Assembly (NCBI GenBank): GCA_944322095.1
Contig: CALUNU010000009.1
Span: 1 to 64,000, forward strand
Length of the DNA: 64,000 nt
Source: an uncultured Alloprevotella sp.
GTDB lineage: Bacteria > Bacteroidota > Bacteroidia > Bacteroidales > Bacteroidaceae
Reading direction: 5' to 3'
Part shown: in pieces, positions 26,045-34,337 of the stretch
Layout: every line of letters begins with the position of its first letter
Position numbering within the stretch: the first letter of the stretch is position 1
Notes under the pieces: model-generated
Databases searched by the model: none
Seen by the model: only the letters and a program-made list of their open reading frames with translations
Told to the model about the DNA's origin: nothing
Made by a program: the position numbers and the translations under genes

Positions 26045-26653
26045 TCACTCGACGGCGGCTCCCCACGTGATGGGCACGTTGCGCAGGCGCAGGACGGTCT
26101 GTTCCTTGCCCGAGTGCTCGCCCGAGTTGAGGTACCATCCACCCTGTACGACGGCAAACGACGTAAGCGTGAGCGGTACGTTCATGATGTTGTTGCCAAA
26201 GGTGTACTTGGTGGGCAGCCCCGCCACGAAGGTCTTGCCGGGGTGGCTGCCGTTGTCCTTGTACATGTTGCCGTCGGCGTCATAGGCCACGAGCGAGCTG
26301 CCGAAGTTGGCTTGCTGCTGGTCCGCCTGTGTCGTCACCTTGATGATTACCTTGACGTAGCCCGTGGCCGTGTCGCCATAGGCCCCCTCGAAAGCGAACT
26401 GCGCCTTGGCCGAGGCGGGCGCCTCGATGGTTACGCCGTTCGACACGGTTGATACGTATTTCCCGTCGGTCCCCTGCGCGGTCGTGGCGCCGCCGTCGGT
26501 TTTCGAGCCCGTCAGGGCGCCCAGTATGCCGGCAGCCGTGCCGGCCACCTTGGCAGCCTTGCTGTTTTTCTTGAAAATCTGTGCGTCGGCAGTGTGCGGA
26601 GCGGCCAGCGCAAGGCCCAGCGCCATCGCCAGAGCGGTCATCCATGTTTTCAT
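26045..26653 (-). CDS. Secreted protein of unknown function
   Basis: Predicted 202 residues with a clear signal peptide (MTALAMALGLALAAPHTADAQ, cleavage near residue 25). A glycine/alanine-rich segment follows (AAKVAGTAAGILGAL), then a beta-rich domain from about residue 65 to the end (VKVIIKVTTQADQQQANFGS, GNNIMNVPLTLTSFAVVQGG). I do not recognise the family; DUF4251- or DUF5024-like secreted proteins of Bacteroidales have this size. It is monocistronic, with a terminator after it and a palindrome upstream. Confidence 0.7.
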   Translation of the reverse strand: MKTWMTALAMALGLALAAPHTADAQIFKKNSKAAKVAGTAAGILGALTGSKTDGGATTAQGTDGKYVSTVSNGVTIEAPASAKAQFAFEGAYGDTATGYVKVIIKVTTQADQQQANFGSSLVAYDADGNMYKDNGSHPGKTFVAGLPTKYTFGNNIMNVPLTLTSFAVVQGGWYLNSGEHSGKEQTVLRLRNVPITWGAAVE

Positions 26654-26728
26654 TGTCGTTGGTGTTTTTGATAGGTTGGTAAAAAAGTTGTCTCACGGAC
26701 AAAGGTCGGCATTAATGGCGGGCTGTGC

Positions 26729-26746
26729 ATCACGGAAATCCGTGAT
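26729..26746. promoter_or_regulatory. Perfect 18-bp palindrome upstream of secreted-protein gene
   Basis: ATCACGGAA/ATCCGTGAT sits about 25-45 bp beyond a GACCTTTG box for the minus-strand gene at 26653. A similar palindrome is at 43799-43814. It could be an operator. Confidence 0.35.
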
Positions 26747-26882
26747 TTTCAGCCGGGCAAGGTCTGTAATGGTAAATAACAGGGGCGCTCGCTCCCGCCG
26801 ACCGCCCCAAAAACAGACGGCCTCCCCCGGAGCCGTGCAGGCGCGGGGGAGGCCGGTGGAGCAGGGCGGGGGAGCGCCCGTT

Positions 26883-27350
26883 TCAATACTCGTCGTTGGC
26901 GTAAAGATAGTCGAACGTGGCGGGCCGGTAGCTGAAAATTTCTTCAGGACGGAAGAAACGCGCCAGTTCAACGGCTGCCGTCTCGGGCGAGTCGGACGCA
27001 TGGACGATGTTTTCCTGGAAACTCATGCAATAGTTGCCGCGGATGGTGCCCGGAGTGGCCAGTCGTCCGTTGGTGGGGCCGGCCAGCGCGCGCACGGCCG
27101 CCACGGCGTCCACGCCGGCCAGGCAGAGCGCCACGACGGGGGCCGTCATCATCGAGTCCTTCACGCGTTGGAAAAAGGGCTTCGCGCTCAGGTGGGCATA
27201 GTGCTCACTGAGGATGGCGTCGTCGAGCTGCATCATTTTCATGCCGCAGATTTGCAGGCCTTTCTTCTCAAAGATGCTGATGATTTCGCCGGCCAGCGCG
27301 CGTTGCAGCGTGCAGGGCTTCAGCAGTACGAGTGTTTTTTCGATGGCCAT
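26883..27350 (-). CDS. ndk: Nucleoside diphosphate kinase
   Basis: The 155-residue protein has the NDK hallmarks: TLVLLKPCTLQRALAGEI at the N-terminus, RGNYCMSF and the active-site histidine in NIVHASDSPETAAVE (about residue 120), then EEIFSY. It balances nucleoside triphosphate pools. The frame is open far upstream because of high GC, but MAIEKTLVLLKP is the family start. Confidence 0.95.
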   Translation of the reverse strand: MAIEKTLVLLKPCTLQRALAGEIISIFEKKGLQICGMKMMQLDDAILSEHYAHLSAKPFFQRVKDSMMTAPVVALCLAGVDAVAAVRALAGPTNGRLATPGTIRGNYCMSFQENIVHASDSPETAAVELARFFRPEEIFSYRPATFDYLYANDEY

Positions 27351-27518
27351 TGGTATGTGTTTTTTAGGTGAGTGATTTCGTAGTACGATGGCGGGCGGCT
27401 GCCGTGCTTCGGCCGGGCCGTGGTCTGTATTCGTGAAACAAAGATACGCAAAGCTGCGGTGCGGGGCAAGAAAATATCCGTTTTCTTGCAGCCGGACCGC
27501 GGCGGAGCCCGTTTTTCG

Positions 27519-27592
27519 TGCAACGCGGTTGCAAAAACGGCCGGTGCCTCCCCGCTGAGGCCGCAGCCGGCGCCGCTTGCAACCGCGTTGCA
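27519..27592. promoter_or_regulatory. Paired palindromic operators, probable Fur-family sites
   Basis: Two 15-bp palindromes of the form TGCAAC-nnn-GTTGCA lie at 27519-27533 and 27578-27592, inside a larger inverted repeat (arms of about 20 bp beginning TTCGTGCAAC). The second covers the -33 region of the P-ATPase promoter. The Fur-family gene downstream of the ATPase is the natural candidate to bind them. Confidence 0.65.
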
Positions 27593-27604
27593 CGAAACGT
27601 TGCC

Positions 27605-27612
27605 TACCTTTG
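27605..27612 (+). promoter_or_regulatory. -7 box of the metal-ATPase promoter
   Basis: TACCTTTG, 13 bp after the second palindrome and 27 bp before the ATG. Confidence 0.7.
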
Positions 27613-27638
27613 CGGCAAAAGAAACAAAGGAAACCGTT

Positions 27639-29672
27639 ATGTCGCACGCTCATTGCTCCTGCTGCTCCGCCCATGCCCACGGGCACACCCACGATCATCA
27701 CCACCACCACGGCGCCGCGCCCGGCGGCTGGCGCGCCTGGGCCGCCCCCGCCGCCTCGTTTCTGCTCCTGCTGGCCGGTCTCGTGCTGGGGCGTGCCGGA
27801 GCTGCCTTTTTCGCCCCCGGGTGGGTGCGCCTGCTGTGGTATGTTGTAGCCTTCCTGCCCGTGGGGTGGCCCGTGGCGTGCGAGGCCTTCGGCGAGATGC
27901 GCCGCGGCGACGTGTTCAACGAGTTTTCGCTGATGCTCCTGGCCTCGGTCGGGGCGTTCTACATCGGCGAATATCCCGAAGCCGTGGCTGTCATGCTCTT
28001 CTACGCCGTGGGCGAGCATTTCCAGGACCGTGCCGTGGCCCGTGCGCGTCGCAGCATCAGTGCGCTGGTCGAGATGAAGCCCGCCTCGGTGGCCGTATGG
28101 CGCGGGGCTGAGCGCCGAATGGTGGCGCCCGAGGATGTCCGTCCTGGCGAAGTCGTCGAGGTGCCTGCCGGTGGGCGCCTGCCGCTCGACGGCCGGCTGC
28201 TCGACGAGGCGGCCGACTTCGACACCGCCGCCCTCACGGGCGAGAGCGAGCCGCGCGCCGTGGCGGCCGGCGGCAGCGTGGCGGCCGGCATGATTGCCCT
28301 GGGCCGTGCCGTGCGCGTCGAGGTGGAGCGGCCCTACGAGGACAGCGCCCTGGCCCGCATCCTGCGCATGGTCGAAGAGGCCGCCGAGCGCAAGGCGCCC
28401 GCCGAGCTCTTCATCCGCCGCTTTGCCCGCATCTATACGCCCGTGGTCATGGCCCTGGCCGTGGCCATCGTGGCCCTGCCCGCGCTCTACGGCCTGGTGG
28501 CCGGCACGGCCTTCGTCTACGATTTTCCCACCTGGCTCTATCGCGGCCTGGTGTTCCTCGTCATTTCCTGCCCCTGCGCCCTCGTGGTGAGCGTCCCGCT
28601 GAGTTATTTCAGCGGTATCGGGGTGGCGTCGCGCCGCGGCATCCTTTTCAAGGGGGGCAACTATCTTGACGTGGCAGCCCGCGTCAACACCGTCGTGTTC
28701 GACAAGACGGGCACGCTCACGCGCGGCCGCTTCGAGGTGGCCGCCGTCGAGCCTGCCCCGGGCACGGCCGTGGCCGACCTGCTGGCCGCAGCCGCCGCTG
28801 CCGAGAGCGCCAGCACGCATCCCGTGGCCCGTGCCGTGGTGCGTGCCGCCGCGGCTGCCGGCTGCCGCCCGGCCCGTCCCGCGCGGGTCGAGGAGCTGCC
28901 CGGCCGCGGCATACGGGCCGTCGTGGGCGGCCGCGAGGTGCTGGCCGGCAACCTGCGCCTGCTGGCCGAGAGCGGTGTCGACACGGCGAGCGCCCCTGCG
29001 GGCGACGACACAACGCAGGTGCTCTGCGCCGTCGACGGGCGCTACGCCGGCTGCCTCTCGCTCGACGACGCGCCCCGCGACGACGCCCCCGCTGCCGTGC
29101 AGGCGCTCCACGCGCTGGGCATCGGCGAGCTGGGCATCCTCTCGGGCGACAAGGAGCCCGTCGTGGCCCGTCTGGCCCGCCGCCTGGGCATCGGGCGCTG
29201 GCAGGGCGGCCTGCTGCCCGAGGGCAAGGTGGCCGCCGTCGAGCGCCTCGTGGCAGACCCCTCGCGCGTGGTGGCCTTCGTGGGCGACGGCGTGAACGAT
29301 GCCCCCGTGCTGGCCATGAGCCATCTGGGCGTGGCCATGGGTGGGGCGGGCAGCGACGCTGCCGTCGAGACGGCCGACGTCGTCGTGCAGAGCGACCGCC
29401 CCTCGAAGCTGGCCGAGGCCATACGCATCGGCCGGGCCACGGCCCTCGTGGCGCGGGTCAACATAGCTTTTGCCCTCGGCGTCAAGCTGCTCGTCATGGT
29501 GCTGGGCGCTCTGGGCATGGCGGGCCTGTGGATGGCCGTGCTGGCCGACACGGGTGTGGCCCTGCTCTGCGTGGCCAACGTCTTTTCCATTGCCCGCGTG
29601 GCCCGTCTCTCGGGCAAAAGTAGTACCTTTACCGCCGGACGCGCCGAGGCCCCGGCCGCGCGCGCCGCTTAG
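27639..29672 (+). CDS. Heavy-metal P1B-type ATPase (Zn/Cd/Pb exporter-like)
   Basis: Predicted 677 residues. The N-terminus has no ferredoxin-like metal domain but carries CSCCSAHAHGHTHDHHHHHG, a likely metal-binding tail. Then come the actuator motif TGESEPRAV, the membrane metal site SCPCAL, the phosphorylation site DKTGTLT, the HP dipeptide in STHPVARAV, and GDGVNDAPV. The CPC motif with a His-rich tail fits zinc/cadmium export. Two palindromic operators overlap its promoter and a Fur-family gene follows 13 bp downstream, implying metal-controlled expression of the pair. The start at 27639 (MSHAHCSCC) follows the promoter; longer in-frame ORFs start before it. Confidence 0.92.
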   Translation: MSHAHCSCCSAHAHGHTHDHHHHHGAAPGGWRAWAAPAASFLLLLAGLVLGRAGAAFFAPGWVRLLWYVVAFLPVGWPVACEAFGEMRRGDVFNEFSLMLLASVGAFYIGEYPEAVAVMLFYAVGEHFQDRAVARARRSISALVEMKPASVAVWRGAERRMVAPEDVRPGEVVEVPAGGRLPLDGRLLDEAADFDTAALTGESEPRAVAAGGSVAAGMIALGRAVRVEVERPYEDSALARILRMVEEAAERKAPAELFIRRFARIYTPVVMALAVAIVALPALYGLVAGTAFVYDFPTWLYRGLVFLVISCPCALVVSVPLSYFSGIGVASRRGILFKGGNYLDVAARVNTVVFDKTGTLTRGRFEVAAVEPAPGTAVADLLAAAAAAESASTHPVARAVVRAAAAAGCRPARPARVEELPGRGIRAVVGGREVLAGNLRLLAESGVDTASAPAGDDTTQVLCAVDGRYAGCLSLDDAPRDDAPAAVQALHALGIGELGILSGDKEPVVARLARRLGIGRWQGGLLPEGKVAAVERLVADPSRVVAFVGDGVNDAPVLAMSHLGVAMGGAGSDAAVETADVVVQSDRPSKLAEAIRIGRATALVARVNIAFALGVKLLVMVLGALGMAGLWMAVLADTGVALLCVANVFSIARVARLSGKSSTFTAGRAEAPAARAA

Positions 29673-29685
29673 ACACGAGAGAAAC

Positions 29686-30150
29686 ATGAACGCCGAAGCT
29701 CTTTCCGACGAACTGCTGGGGCGCAGCATACGCCCCACGGCCCTGCGCATCCTCATCCTGCGCACCATGAAGGAGATGGACTGCGCCGCCTCGCTCTCCG
29801 ACCTCGAAGAGCGGCTCGTCACGGTGGACAAGTCGACCATCTTCCGCACGCTCACGCTCTTTCTGGCCCACCACATCGTACACGCCGTCGACGACGGCAC
29901 GGGGGCCATGAAGTATGCCGTGTGCCGCCCCGGCTGCCGCTGCGGCGAGGAGGGCGAGGACGACCTGGGCGACCTGCACACCCATTTCTACTGCGAGGGC
30001 TGCCACCACACGTTCTGCCTGCGCGGCCTGCCCGTGCCCGTGGTGACGCTGCCCGAGGGCTTCCGCCTGCACACGGCCAACTACGTGCTCAAAGGCCTTT
30101 GCCCCGAGTGTGCCGCACGGGCCGCGGCGCGCACGCCCGAGGCCCACTGA
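29686..30150 (+). CDS. Fur-family metalloregulator
   Basis: A 154-residue protein with the Fur fold: a winged helix in the first 85 residues (RPTALRILILRTMKEMDCAA, VDKSTIFRTLTLFLAHHIVH) and a C-terminal metal domain with HTHFYCEGCHHTFCLRG and a second CxxC (LCPEC), the structural zinc site. An extra CRPGCRCGEEGEDD loop is unusual. The protein resembles Zur-like Fur proteins of Bacteroidales that act next to metal exporters or importers. It is in one unit with the P-type ATPase. A zinc or cadmium signal is inferred. Confidence 0.88.
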   Translation: MNAEALSDELLGRSIRPTALRILILRTMKEMDCAASLSDLEERLVTVDKSTIFRTLTLFLAHHIVHAVDDGTGAMKYAVCRPGCRCGEEGEDDLGDLHTHFYCEGCHHTFCLRGLPVPVVTLPEGFRLHTANYVLKGLCPECAARAAARTPEAH

Positions 30151-30165
30151 CTTTTCCCCCGAACG

Positions 30166-30215
30166 AAAGCGCATGGGGCTGTGTCCTGACCAAGACACAG
30201 CCCCATGCGCTTTTT
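30166..30215. terminator. Strong terminator after the Fur-family gene
   Basis: Arms AAAGCGCATGGGGCTGTGTC and GACACAGCCCCATGCGCTTT with a short loop and a T run. Confidence 0.9.
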
Positions 30216-30227
30216 CATGCCCCGGCC

Positions 30228-30785
30228 TCAGCGGGCCAGGTGGCAGCCCTCCTCGTGCGAGTTGACCACGCCCACGGCTTGCAGGTAGGCGTAGACCACG
30301 GTGCTCCCCGTGAAGCGCATGCCGCGGCGGCGCAGGTCGGCGGCGATGCGGTCGGAGAGGGGCGAGGTGGTGAGCCCCGTTTCGCGGCGGGGGCGGCCGC
30401 CGGCCATGCCCCACAGGTAGGCATCGAACGAGCCCGCCTCGCGCTGTATGTCCATGAAGACGCGGGCGTTCATCACGGCGGCACGTATTTTCAGCCGGTT
30501 GCGCACGATGGAGGCGTCGGCCCATAGGGCTTGCAGCCGGGCCTCGCCGTAGCGGGCAATGCGCTCGAAGTCGAACCCGTCGAAGGCGCGGCGAAAGGCC
30601 TCGCGCTTGTTGAGAATACACTCCCACGAGAGCCCTGCCTGAAACGTTTCGAGCAGGAGCATCTCGAAGAGCTTGCGGTCGTCGTGCACGGGCACGCCCC
30701 ACTCGTGGTCGTGGTAGGCCACGTAGAGCGGGTTGGCCGTGTTGCACCAGCTGCAACGCGGCATGTTGTCGGGCGGGGTGTTCAT
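30228..30785 (-). CDS. tag: DNA-3-methyladenine glycosylase I
   Basis: The 185-residue protein matches Tag: the N-terminal zinc-binding CSWCN, YHDHEWGVPVHDDRKLFEML, ETFQAGLSWECILNKREAFR, and C-terminal NSHEEGCHL that completes the metal site. It removes 3-methyladenine from alkylated DNA. It is the last gene of a minus-strand unit with a small protein and thioredoxin, 10 bp behind the small gene. Confidence 0.95.
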   Translation of the reverse strand: MNTPPDNMPRCSWCNTANPLYVAYHDHEWGVPVHDDRKLFEMLLLETFQAGLSWECILNKREAFRRAFDGFDFERIARYGEARLQALWADASIVRNRLKIRAAVMNARVFMDIQREAGSFDAYLWGMAGGRPRRETGLTTSPLSDRIAADLRRRGMRFTGSTVVYAYLQAVGVVNSHEEGCHLAR

Positions 30786-30795
30786 CGTTTCGGGG

Positions 30796-30990
30796 TCAAT
30801 GGGTGCCGCAGAGCGTGGCCAGGCGGCCGACGACGTCGTCCTCCGAGGCGTCGGTTTCGGCCACGAAGGCAATGAGCTCGTCCAGCAGTTCGCGGCGGCC
30901 GCCCAGCAGGAGCAGGGCCGTCTGCACGAGGCCCGTGGTGTAGCCGCGCTCCTCCATGAGGGCGGCCAGGGCGCGTTCTTTCGTCGTCAT
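30796..30990 (-). CDS. Small hypothetical protein (64 residues)
   Basis: A helical 64-residue protein (ERALAALMEERGYTTGLVQTALLLLGG... ending EDDVVGRLATLCGTH) of unknown function. Its ATG overlaps the thioredoxin stop in an ATGA, which argues that it is translated by coupling. Confidence 0.65.
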   Translation of the reverse strand: MTTKERALAALMEERGYTTGLVQTALLLLGGRRELLDELIAFVAETDASEDDVVGRLATLCGTH

Positions 30991-31298
30991 GGCGCGGGCT
31001 GTTGCAGGAAGGGGTCGAGCGCGGCCATGAGGTCGGGGCGCGACAGGTAGCCGCTCTGGCGCCACAGCACCTCGCCGCCGCGCACGAGCACGAGGGTGGG
31101 CACGGTCTGTATGCCGTGGGCCGCGGCGGTGTCGGGGTGGCGGTCGACGTCGACCTTGACGATGCGCAGCCGATTGCCCAGGGCAGCCTTGACCTGTTCG
31201 AGCACGGGGTGCATCATCTTGCACGGGCCGCACCACGTGGCGTAGAAGTCGACCAGCACCGGCCCGGGGCCGGCGATAACGTCGTTGAAAGTTTCCAT
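30987..31298 (-). CDS. Thioredoxin
   Basis: A 103-residue thioredoxin with the active site WCGPC (ATWCGPCKMMHPVL, about residues 22-26) and the cis-proline loop TVPTLVLVRGG. It has no signal peptide, so it is cytoplasmic. It lies between a glutaredoxin-like gene and tag on the minus strand. Confidence 0.93.
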   Translation of the reverse strand: METFNDVIAGPGPVLVDFYATWCGPCKMMHPVLEQVKAALGNRLRIVKVDVDRHPDTAAAHGIQTVPTLVLVRGGEVLWRQSGYLSRPDLMAALDPFLQQPAP

Positions 31299-31335
31299 CA
31301 GTGCAGTGTTGTTTCGGGTGTTTGGGGCGGACGCG

Positions 31336-31638
31336 TCAGCAGCCGCTGCCGTCCAGGCTGCATGCGGCCCCCTCGCCGTCGCGGGGGCGGGGGCGCAGGC
31401 CGGCGTCCTCGGCGCGCAGCGTCACCGTGCCGTCGTCGAGCACAAAGCAGGGGATGCCCACGGTGCCCGCGCGCCTGGCGGCGGCCATGGCGGGCGCCGT
31501 GTCGCGCAGGCGCAGGAACTCTTTGAGCCGTCGCACGTGCGTGCCGATGTCGATGAGCTCGTAGCGGTCGTTGCCGGCGGCCTGCTCCTCGACGTAGGTG
31601 CAGTCGGGGCAGGTGGCCATGCCATAGATTTTTATCAT
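31336..31638 (-). CDS. Glutaredoxin-like protein
   Basis: A 100-residue protein with CPDC near the N-terminus (IYGMATCPDCTYVEEQ) and the proline loop GTVGIPCFVLDDG, as in the Bacteroidales glutaredoxin-related family. A Cys-containing tail (GAACSLDGSGC) follows. It probably reduces disulfides or handles metals, and is the first gene of a likely unit with the thioredoxin, 37 bp apart. Its promoter is the repeat element at 31668-31759. Confidence 0.8.
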   Translation of the reverse strand: MIKIYGMATCPDCTYVEEQAAGNDRYELIDIGTHVRRLKEFLRLRDTAPAMAAARRAGTVGIPCFVLDDGTVTLRAEDAGLRPRPRDGEGAACSLDGSGC

Positions 31639-31667
31639 AGCGTCGGTGCGTAATGTTTCTGTGGCGG

Positions 31668-31759
31668 TAAAGATAGTGAAAGGTGAGAGACATGGCGGGG
31701 AAAAGCTCGCTTTTTACCGCCTTGTCCGAACCGCATCCTATCTTCATGTAACAAAGGTA
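31668..31759 (-). promoter_or_regulatory. Promoter-bearing repeat, copy 3
   Basis: On the minus strand the outer box TACCTTTG (31752-31759) is followed by GTTACA, AAGATAGG, CGGACAAGGC, AAAAGCGAGCTTTTCC, CTCTCACCTTTCAC and an inner box TATCTTTA (31668-31675), matching copy 1 at 1500-1591 landmark for landmark. The inner box is 30 bp before the glutaredoxin-like gene. Confidence 0.65.
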
Positions 31760-31949
31760 GGCATAAATGGGCGGGCCCGCCGCTGTGCCCGTCATAAAAA
31801 AGCCTAACGCCCGCCGTCGGCGTACAGGGCGGGCGGCCGTGGCGGCGGGCGTTCTCTTCTTTTTTTTAACGTTGTGGGAGCCCCTAGCGGCGGCGTGGCC
31901 CGTGCCCGGGGGCGGCGGGCGCGCTCGGGGCGGCCCGTGGCCGTCGTTT

Positions 31950-32050
31950 TGTGGAAACATCCCATGGATCGGAATTTCCATGGGATGGATTGGCCGAAAC
32001 ATCCCATGGATGTGATGAAAACATCCCATGGAAAAAGCGATAGAAGGGCC
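31950..32050 (-). repeat. Dispersed repeat, degenerate copy D
   Basis: Four CATCCCATGGA-type motifs in about 80 bp, with the GGCCAATCCATCCCATGGAA core also found in copies B and C. The outer parts of the 350-bp element are not recognisable. The 820-bp gap 31639-32460 otherwise holds the promoter element, a GC-rich stretch and the ferredoxin terminator. Confidence 0.55.
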
Positions 32051-32390
32051 CTTGGAGCGGCTTTTTCAGACAAAAAGGACACCGCATGCGCCGTTCAGAC
32101 CATTTCGTGCCCCCTGTCTGCGCCTTCCTCCGCGGCCGCGGGGAGCGGGGCGGCTGTTAACGGAAATGGAGCGTGGCGCGCGGGCGTGAAAAACGGGTGC
32201 TGCCGCCGGAAGAACGCCAATAAAACTAAAAGCGGCGCTTGCACACGGCGGGACGAAGTGTGCCGTTTTACATCCCTTCACATCTCTTTCGCCCCGCGGG
32301 CCTTGTCATTATTTTTGGGAACTTTACCCCCGCCCGCCCCCGCCCGCGCGCCGCGGCGCCATGGGCACGGGCGGCCGCACCGGGCCATAC

Positions 32391-32430
32391 GAAAAAGGCT
32401 GCCTCCCCGATGGGGGAAGCAGCCTCCTTG
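32391..32430 (-). terminator. Terminator of the ferredoxin gene
   Basis: On the minus strand arms AGGCTGCTTCCCC and GGGGAGGCAGCCT are followed by TTTTT. Confidence 0.85.
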
Positions 32431-32460
32431 TGTGAAACTTTAATGTGCCGAAATGTGCGA

Positions 32461-32631
32461 TTACTCGCCCGGGGCGATGGCGCCGCTGGGGCAAACATCG
32501 GCGCACGTGCCGCAGTCGACGCAGACACTGGGGTCGATAGAATACTTTTCGCCTTCGGAGATGGCGCCGCTAGGGCATTCGTCGATGCACGTGCCGCAGG
32601 CAATGCAGTCGTCACTGATTACGTAAGCCAT
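32461..32631 (-). CDS. Ferredoxin with two [4Fe-4S] clusters
   Basis: A 56-residue protein too short for many gene callers. It has two complete CxxCxxCxxxCP motifs (CIACGTCIDECP and CVDCGTCADVCP), each followed by SGAI, as in clostridial-type 2[4Fe-4S] ferredoxins. It carries electrons for pyruvate oxidation and similar anaerobic reactions. It is a single-gene unit with its own terminator. Confidence 0.95.
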   Translation of the reverse strand: MAYVISDDCIACGTCIDECPSGAISEGEKYSIDPSVCVDCGTCADVCPSGAIAPGE

Positions 32632-32833
32632 TTGTTCTTGAATTTAAATTGTTATTAACCGTGTCAATGTTGCTTGTTTGCGGGGCAAAGATACGTTTTT
32701 CCGCGTTTCGCAGCGGACGGCGGGGGCTTTTTCTTCGTAATTTAGACGCCGTCTAAACAAGCCGGCGCGAAAATTTTGCTTCGCCGCGCAATAAAACGGC
32801 CCGGGGCGAGTTATAATATAACGGTATGGCCCC

Positions 32834-33583
32834 ATGACGACGATGGAAACGTTCCACACAGCCCCCCTCCTGCGGCGGGCGGCACGCCTGTGCTGCCTGG
32901 TGGCCGCCATGTGCTGCGCCCTTGCGGCCGGCGCCCAGCAACGCAAGGTGCAGAACAAGCCGTTCATCGACGAGCGGCGCTTCCACTATGGCTTCACCGT
33001 GGGCGTTCACGACCAGAGCCTGCGCCTGCAAAACAACGGCTACATCGATCCCGCCACGGGAGCGCAGTGGCTGGCCGTGCAGGACGGCATGGGCTTCGGG
33101 TTCAGCGTGGGCGTGCTGGGCGAATGGAAGATGAACCCCTATCTGGGCCTGCGCCTCATCCCTTCGCTCCATTTCGGCTCGAAACACATCACCTTTCGCA
33201 ACACGGCCACGGGCGAGACCGACTCGCAGGACCTTCGCTCGGCCTACGTGGCCCTGCCCCTCGACTTGAAGATCAGTGCCCCGCGTTTCAACAACTACCG
33301 CCCCTACGTCGTGGCGGGCGTGATGCCCATGTACGACCTCACGTCGGCCAAGCAGGCCAAGCTGCGCACGAAGCCCCTCAACGTGGCCATCGAGGTGGGC
33401 CTGGGGTGCGACTTCTACCTGCCCTTCTTCAAGCTCATACCCGAACTGAAATTCTGCTTCGGCCTGGGCAACATCCTGCAAAAGAACCGCAGCGACCTGC
33501 GCGACCCCACGCAGCTCGTCTTCACGCAGAGCGTGGACCGCGCCACGGCCAACATGGTGGTGCTTTCGTTCTATTTCGAGTGA
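32834..33583 (+). CDS. porT: Type IX secretion outer-membrane protein PorT
   Basis: The 249-residue protein has a signal peptide (LCCLVAAMCCALAAGAQ, cleavage about residue 35) and the PorT text NKPFIDERRFHYGFTVGVHD, NNGYIDPATGAQW, FSVGVLGEWKMNPYLGLRLI, HFGSKHITFRNTATGET and APRFNNYRPYVVAGV. PorT is an eight-stranded beta-barrel needed for the type IX secretion system. The ATG at 32834 or at 32843 may be used; a TATAATATAACGG stretch upstream may be the promoter. It is not next to ubiE, with which it is often paired. Confidence 0.93.
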   Translation: MTTMETFHTAPLLRRAARLCCLVAAMCCALAAGAQQRKVQNKPFIDERRFHYGFTVGVHDQSLRLQNNGYIDPATGAQWLAVQDGMGFGFSVGVLGEWKMNPYLGLRLIPSLHFGSKHITFRNTATGETDSQDLRSAYVALPLDLKISAPRFNNYRPYVVAGVMPMYDLTSAKQAKLRTKPLNVAIEVGLGCDFYLPFFKLIPELKFCFGLGNILQKNRSDLRDPTQLVFTQSVDRATANMVVLSFYFE

Positions 33584-33593
33584 GCCGCACGCT

Positions 33594-33616
33594 TTATATA
33601 TATAATAAGGTGTGGA
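33594..33616 (+). other. TATA-rich motif joined to GGTGTGGA
   Basis: TATATATATAATAAGGTGTG followed by GA lies directly between porT and the B3/B4-domain gene; compare 18804-18824 and 43999-44023. Confidence 0.35.
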
Positions 33617-33662
33617 CGGCGCACATGGGGCGCCCTGCCGCCTCTGAAAAGACCTGACCTTT

Positions 33663-34337
33663 ATGCTTCAACTCTGCATTTCCGATGAAATCCATGCCGC
33701 CTGCCCCGCGTATGTGGCGGCGGTGGTCGAGGCCGGCGTGACGCCCGGCCCCACGCCCGCGGCCCTGCTCGACGAGATGGCGGCCGCCACAGAGGAGCTG
33801 CGCCGCACGCTGACGCCCGACGGCGTGAAAGCGCTGCCGGCCGTGGCTGCCACGCGCGCGGCCTACCGCCGCTGCGGCAAAGACCCGGGGCGCTACCGCC
33901 CATCGGGCGAACAGCTCATGCGCCGCGTGGTGCAGGGCAAGGACCTCTACGTGGTGGATGCGCTGGTCGACCTGCTCAACCTGGCCTCGCTGCGCAGCGG
34001 CTACTCGATCGGGGGCTTCGACGCCGACCGCATCGAGGGCCCGCAGCTGACGCTCGGCATCGGGCGCGAGGGTGAACCCTACGAGGGCATAGGCCGCGGC
34101 CCGTTGAATATTGCGGGCATGCCCGTGTGGCGCGACGCGGCGGGCGGCGTGGGCACCCCCACGAGCGACAACGTGCGCACCCGCCTGACGGCCGCAACGC
34201 GCCGCCTGCTCGTCATCGTCAACGGCTACGACGGCAACGCCGAAGCCCTGCGCCGCACGGCCGACGACATACGCGCCCTGCTCCGCCGCTACGGCGCGTC
34301 GGACGGCGGCACGCTGCGCCTCGTGCGCCACGGCTGA
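33663..34337 (+). CDS. B3/B4 (PheRS beta-like) domain protein
   Basis: A 224-residue protein of the stand-alone B3/B4 domain family, related to the editing/tRNA-binding domain of phenylalanyl-tRNA synthetase beta. Typical text is RRCGKDPGRYRPSGEQLMRR, LVDLLNLASLRSGYSIGG and GDNV-like SDNVRTRLTA. Family members are thought to handle misacylated tRNA or amino acids, but function is not proven. It is a single gene between porT and an MFS transporter. Confidence 0.85.
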   Translation: MLQLCISDEIHAACPAYVAAVVEAGVTPGPTPAALLDEMAAATEELRRTLTPDGVKALPAVAATRAAYRRCGKDPGRYRPSGEQLMRRVVQGKDLYVVDALVDLLNLASLRSGYSIGGFDADRIEGPQLTLGIGREGEPYEGIGRGPLNIAGMPVWRDAAGGVGTPTSDNVRTRLTAATRRLLVIVNGYDGNAEALRRTADDIRALLRRYGASDGGTLRLVRHG

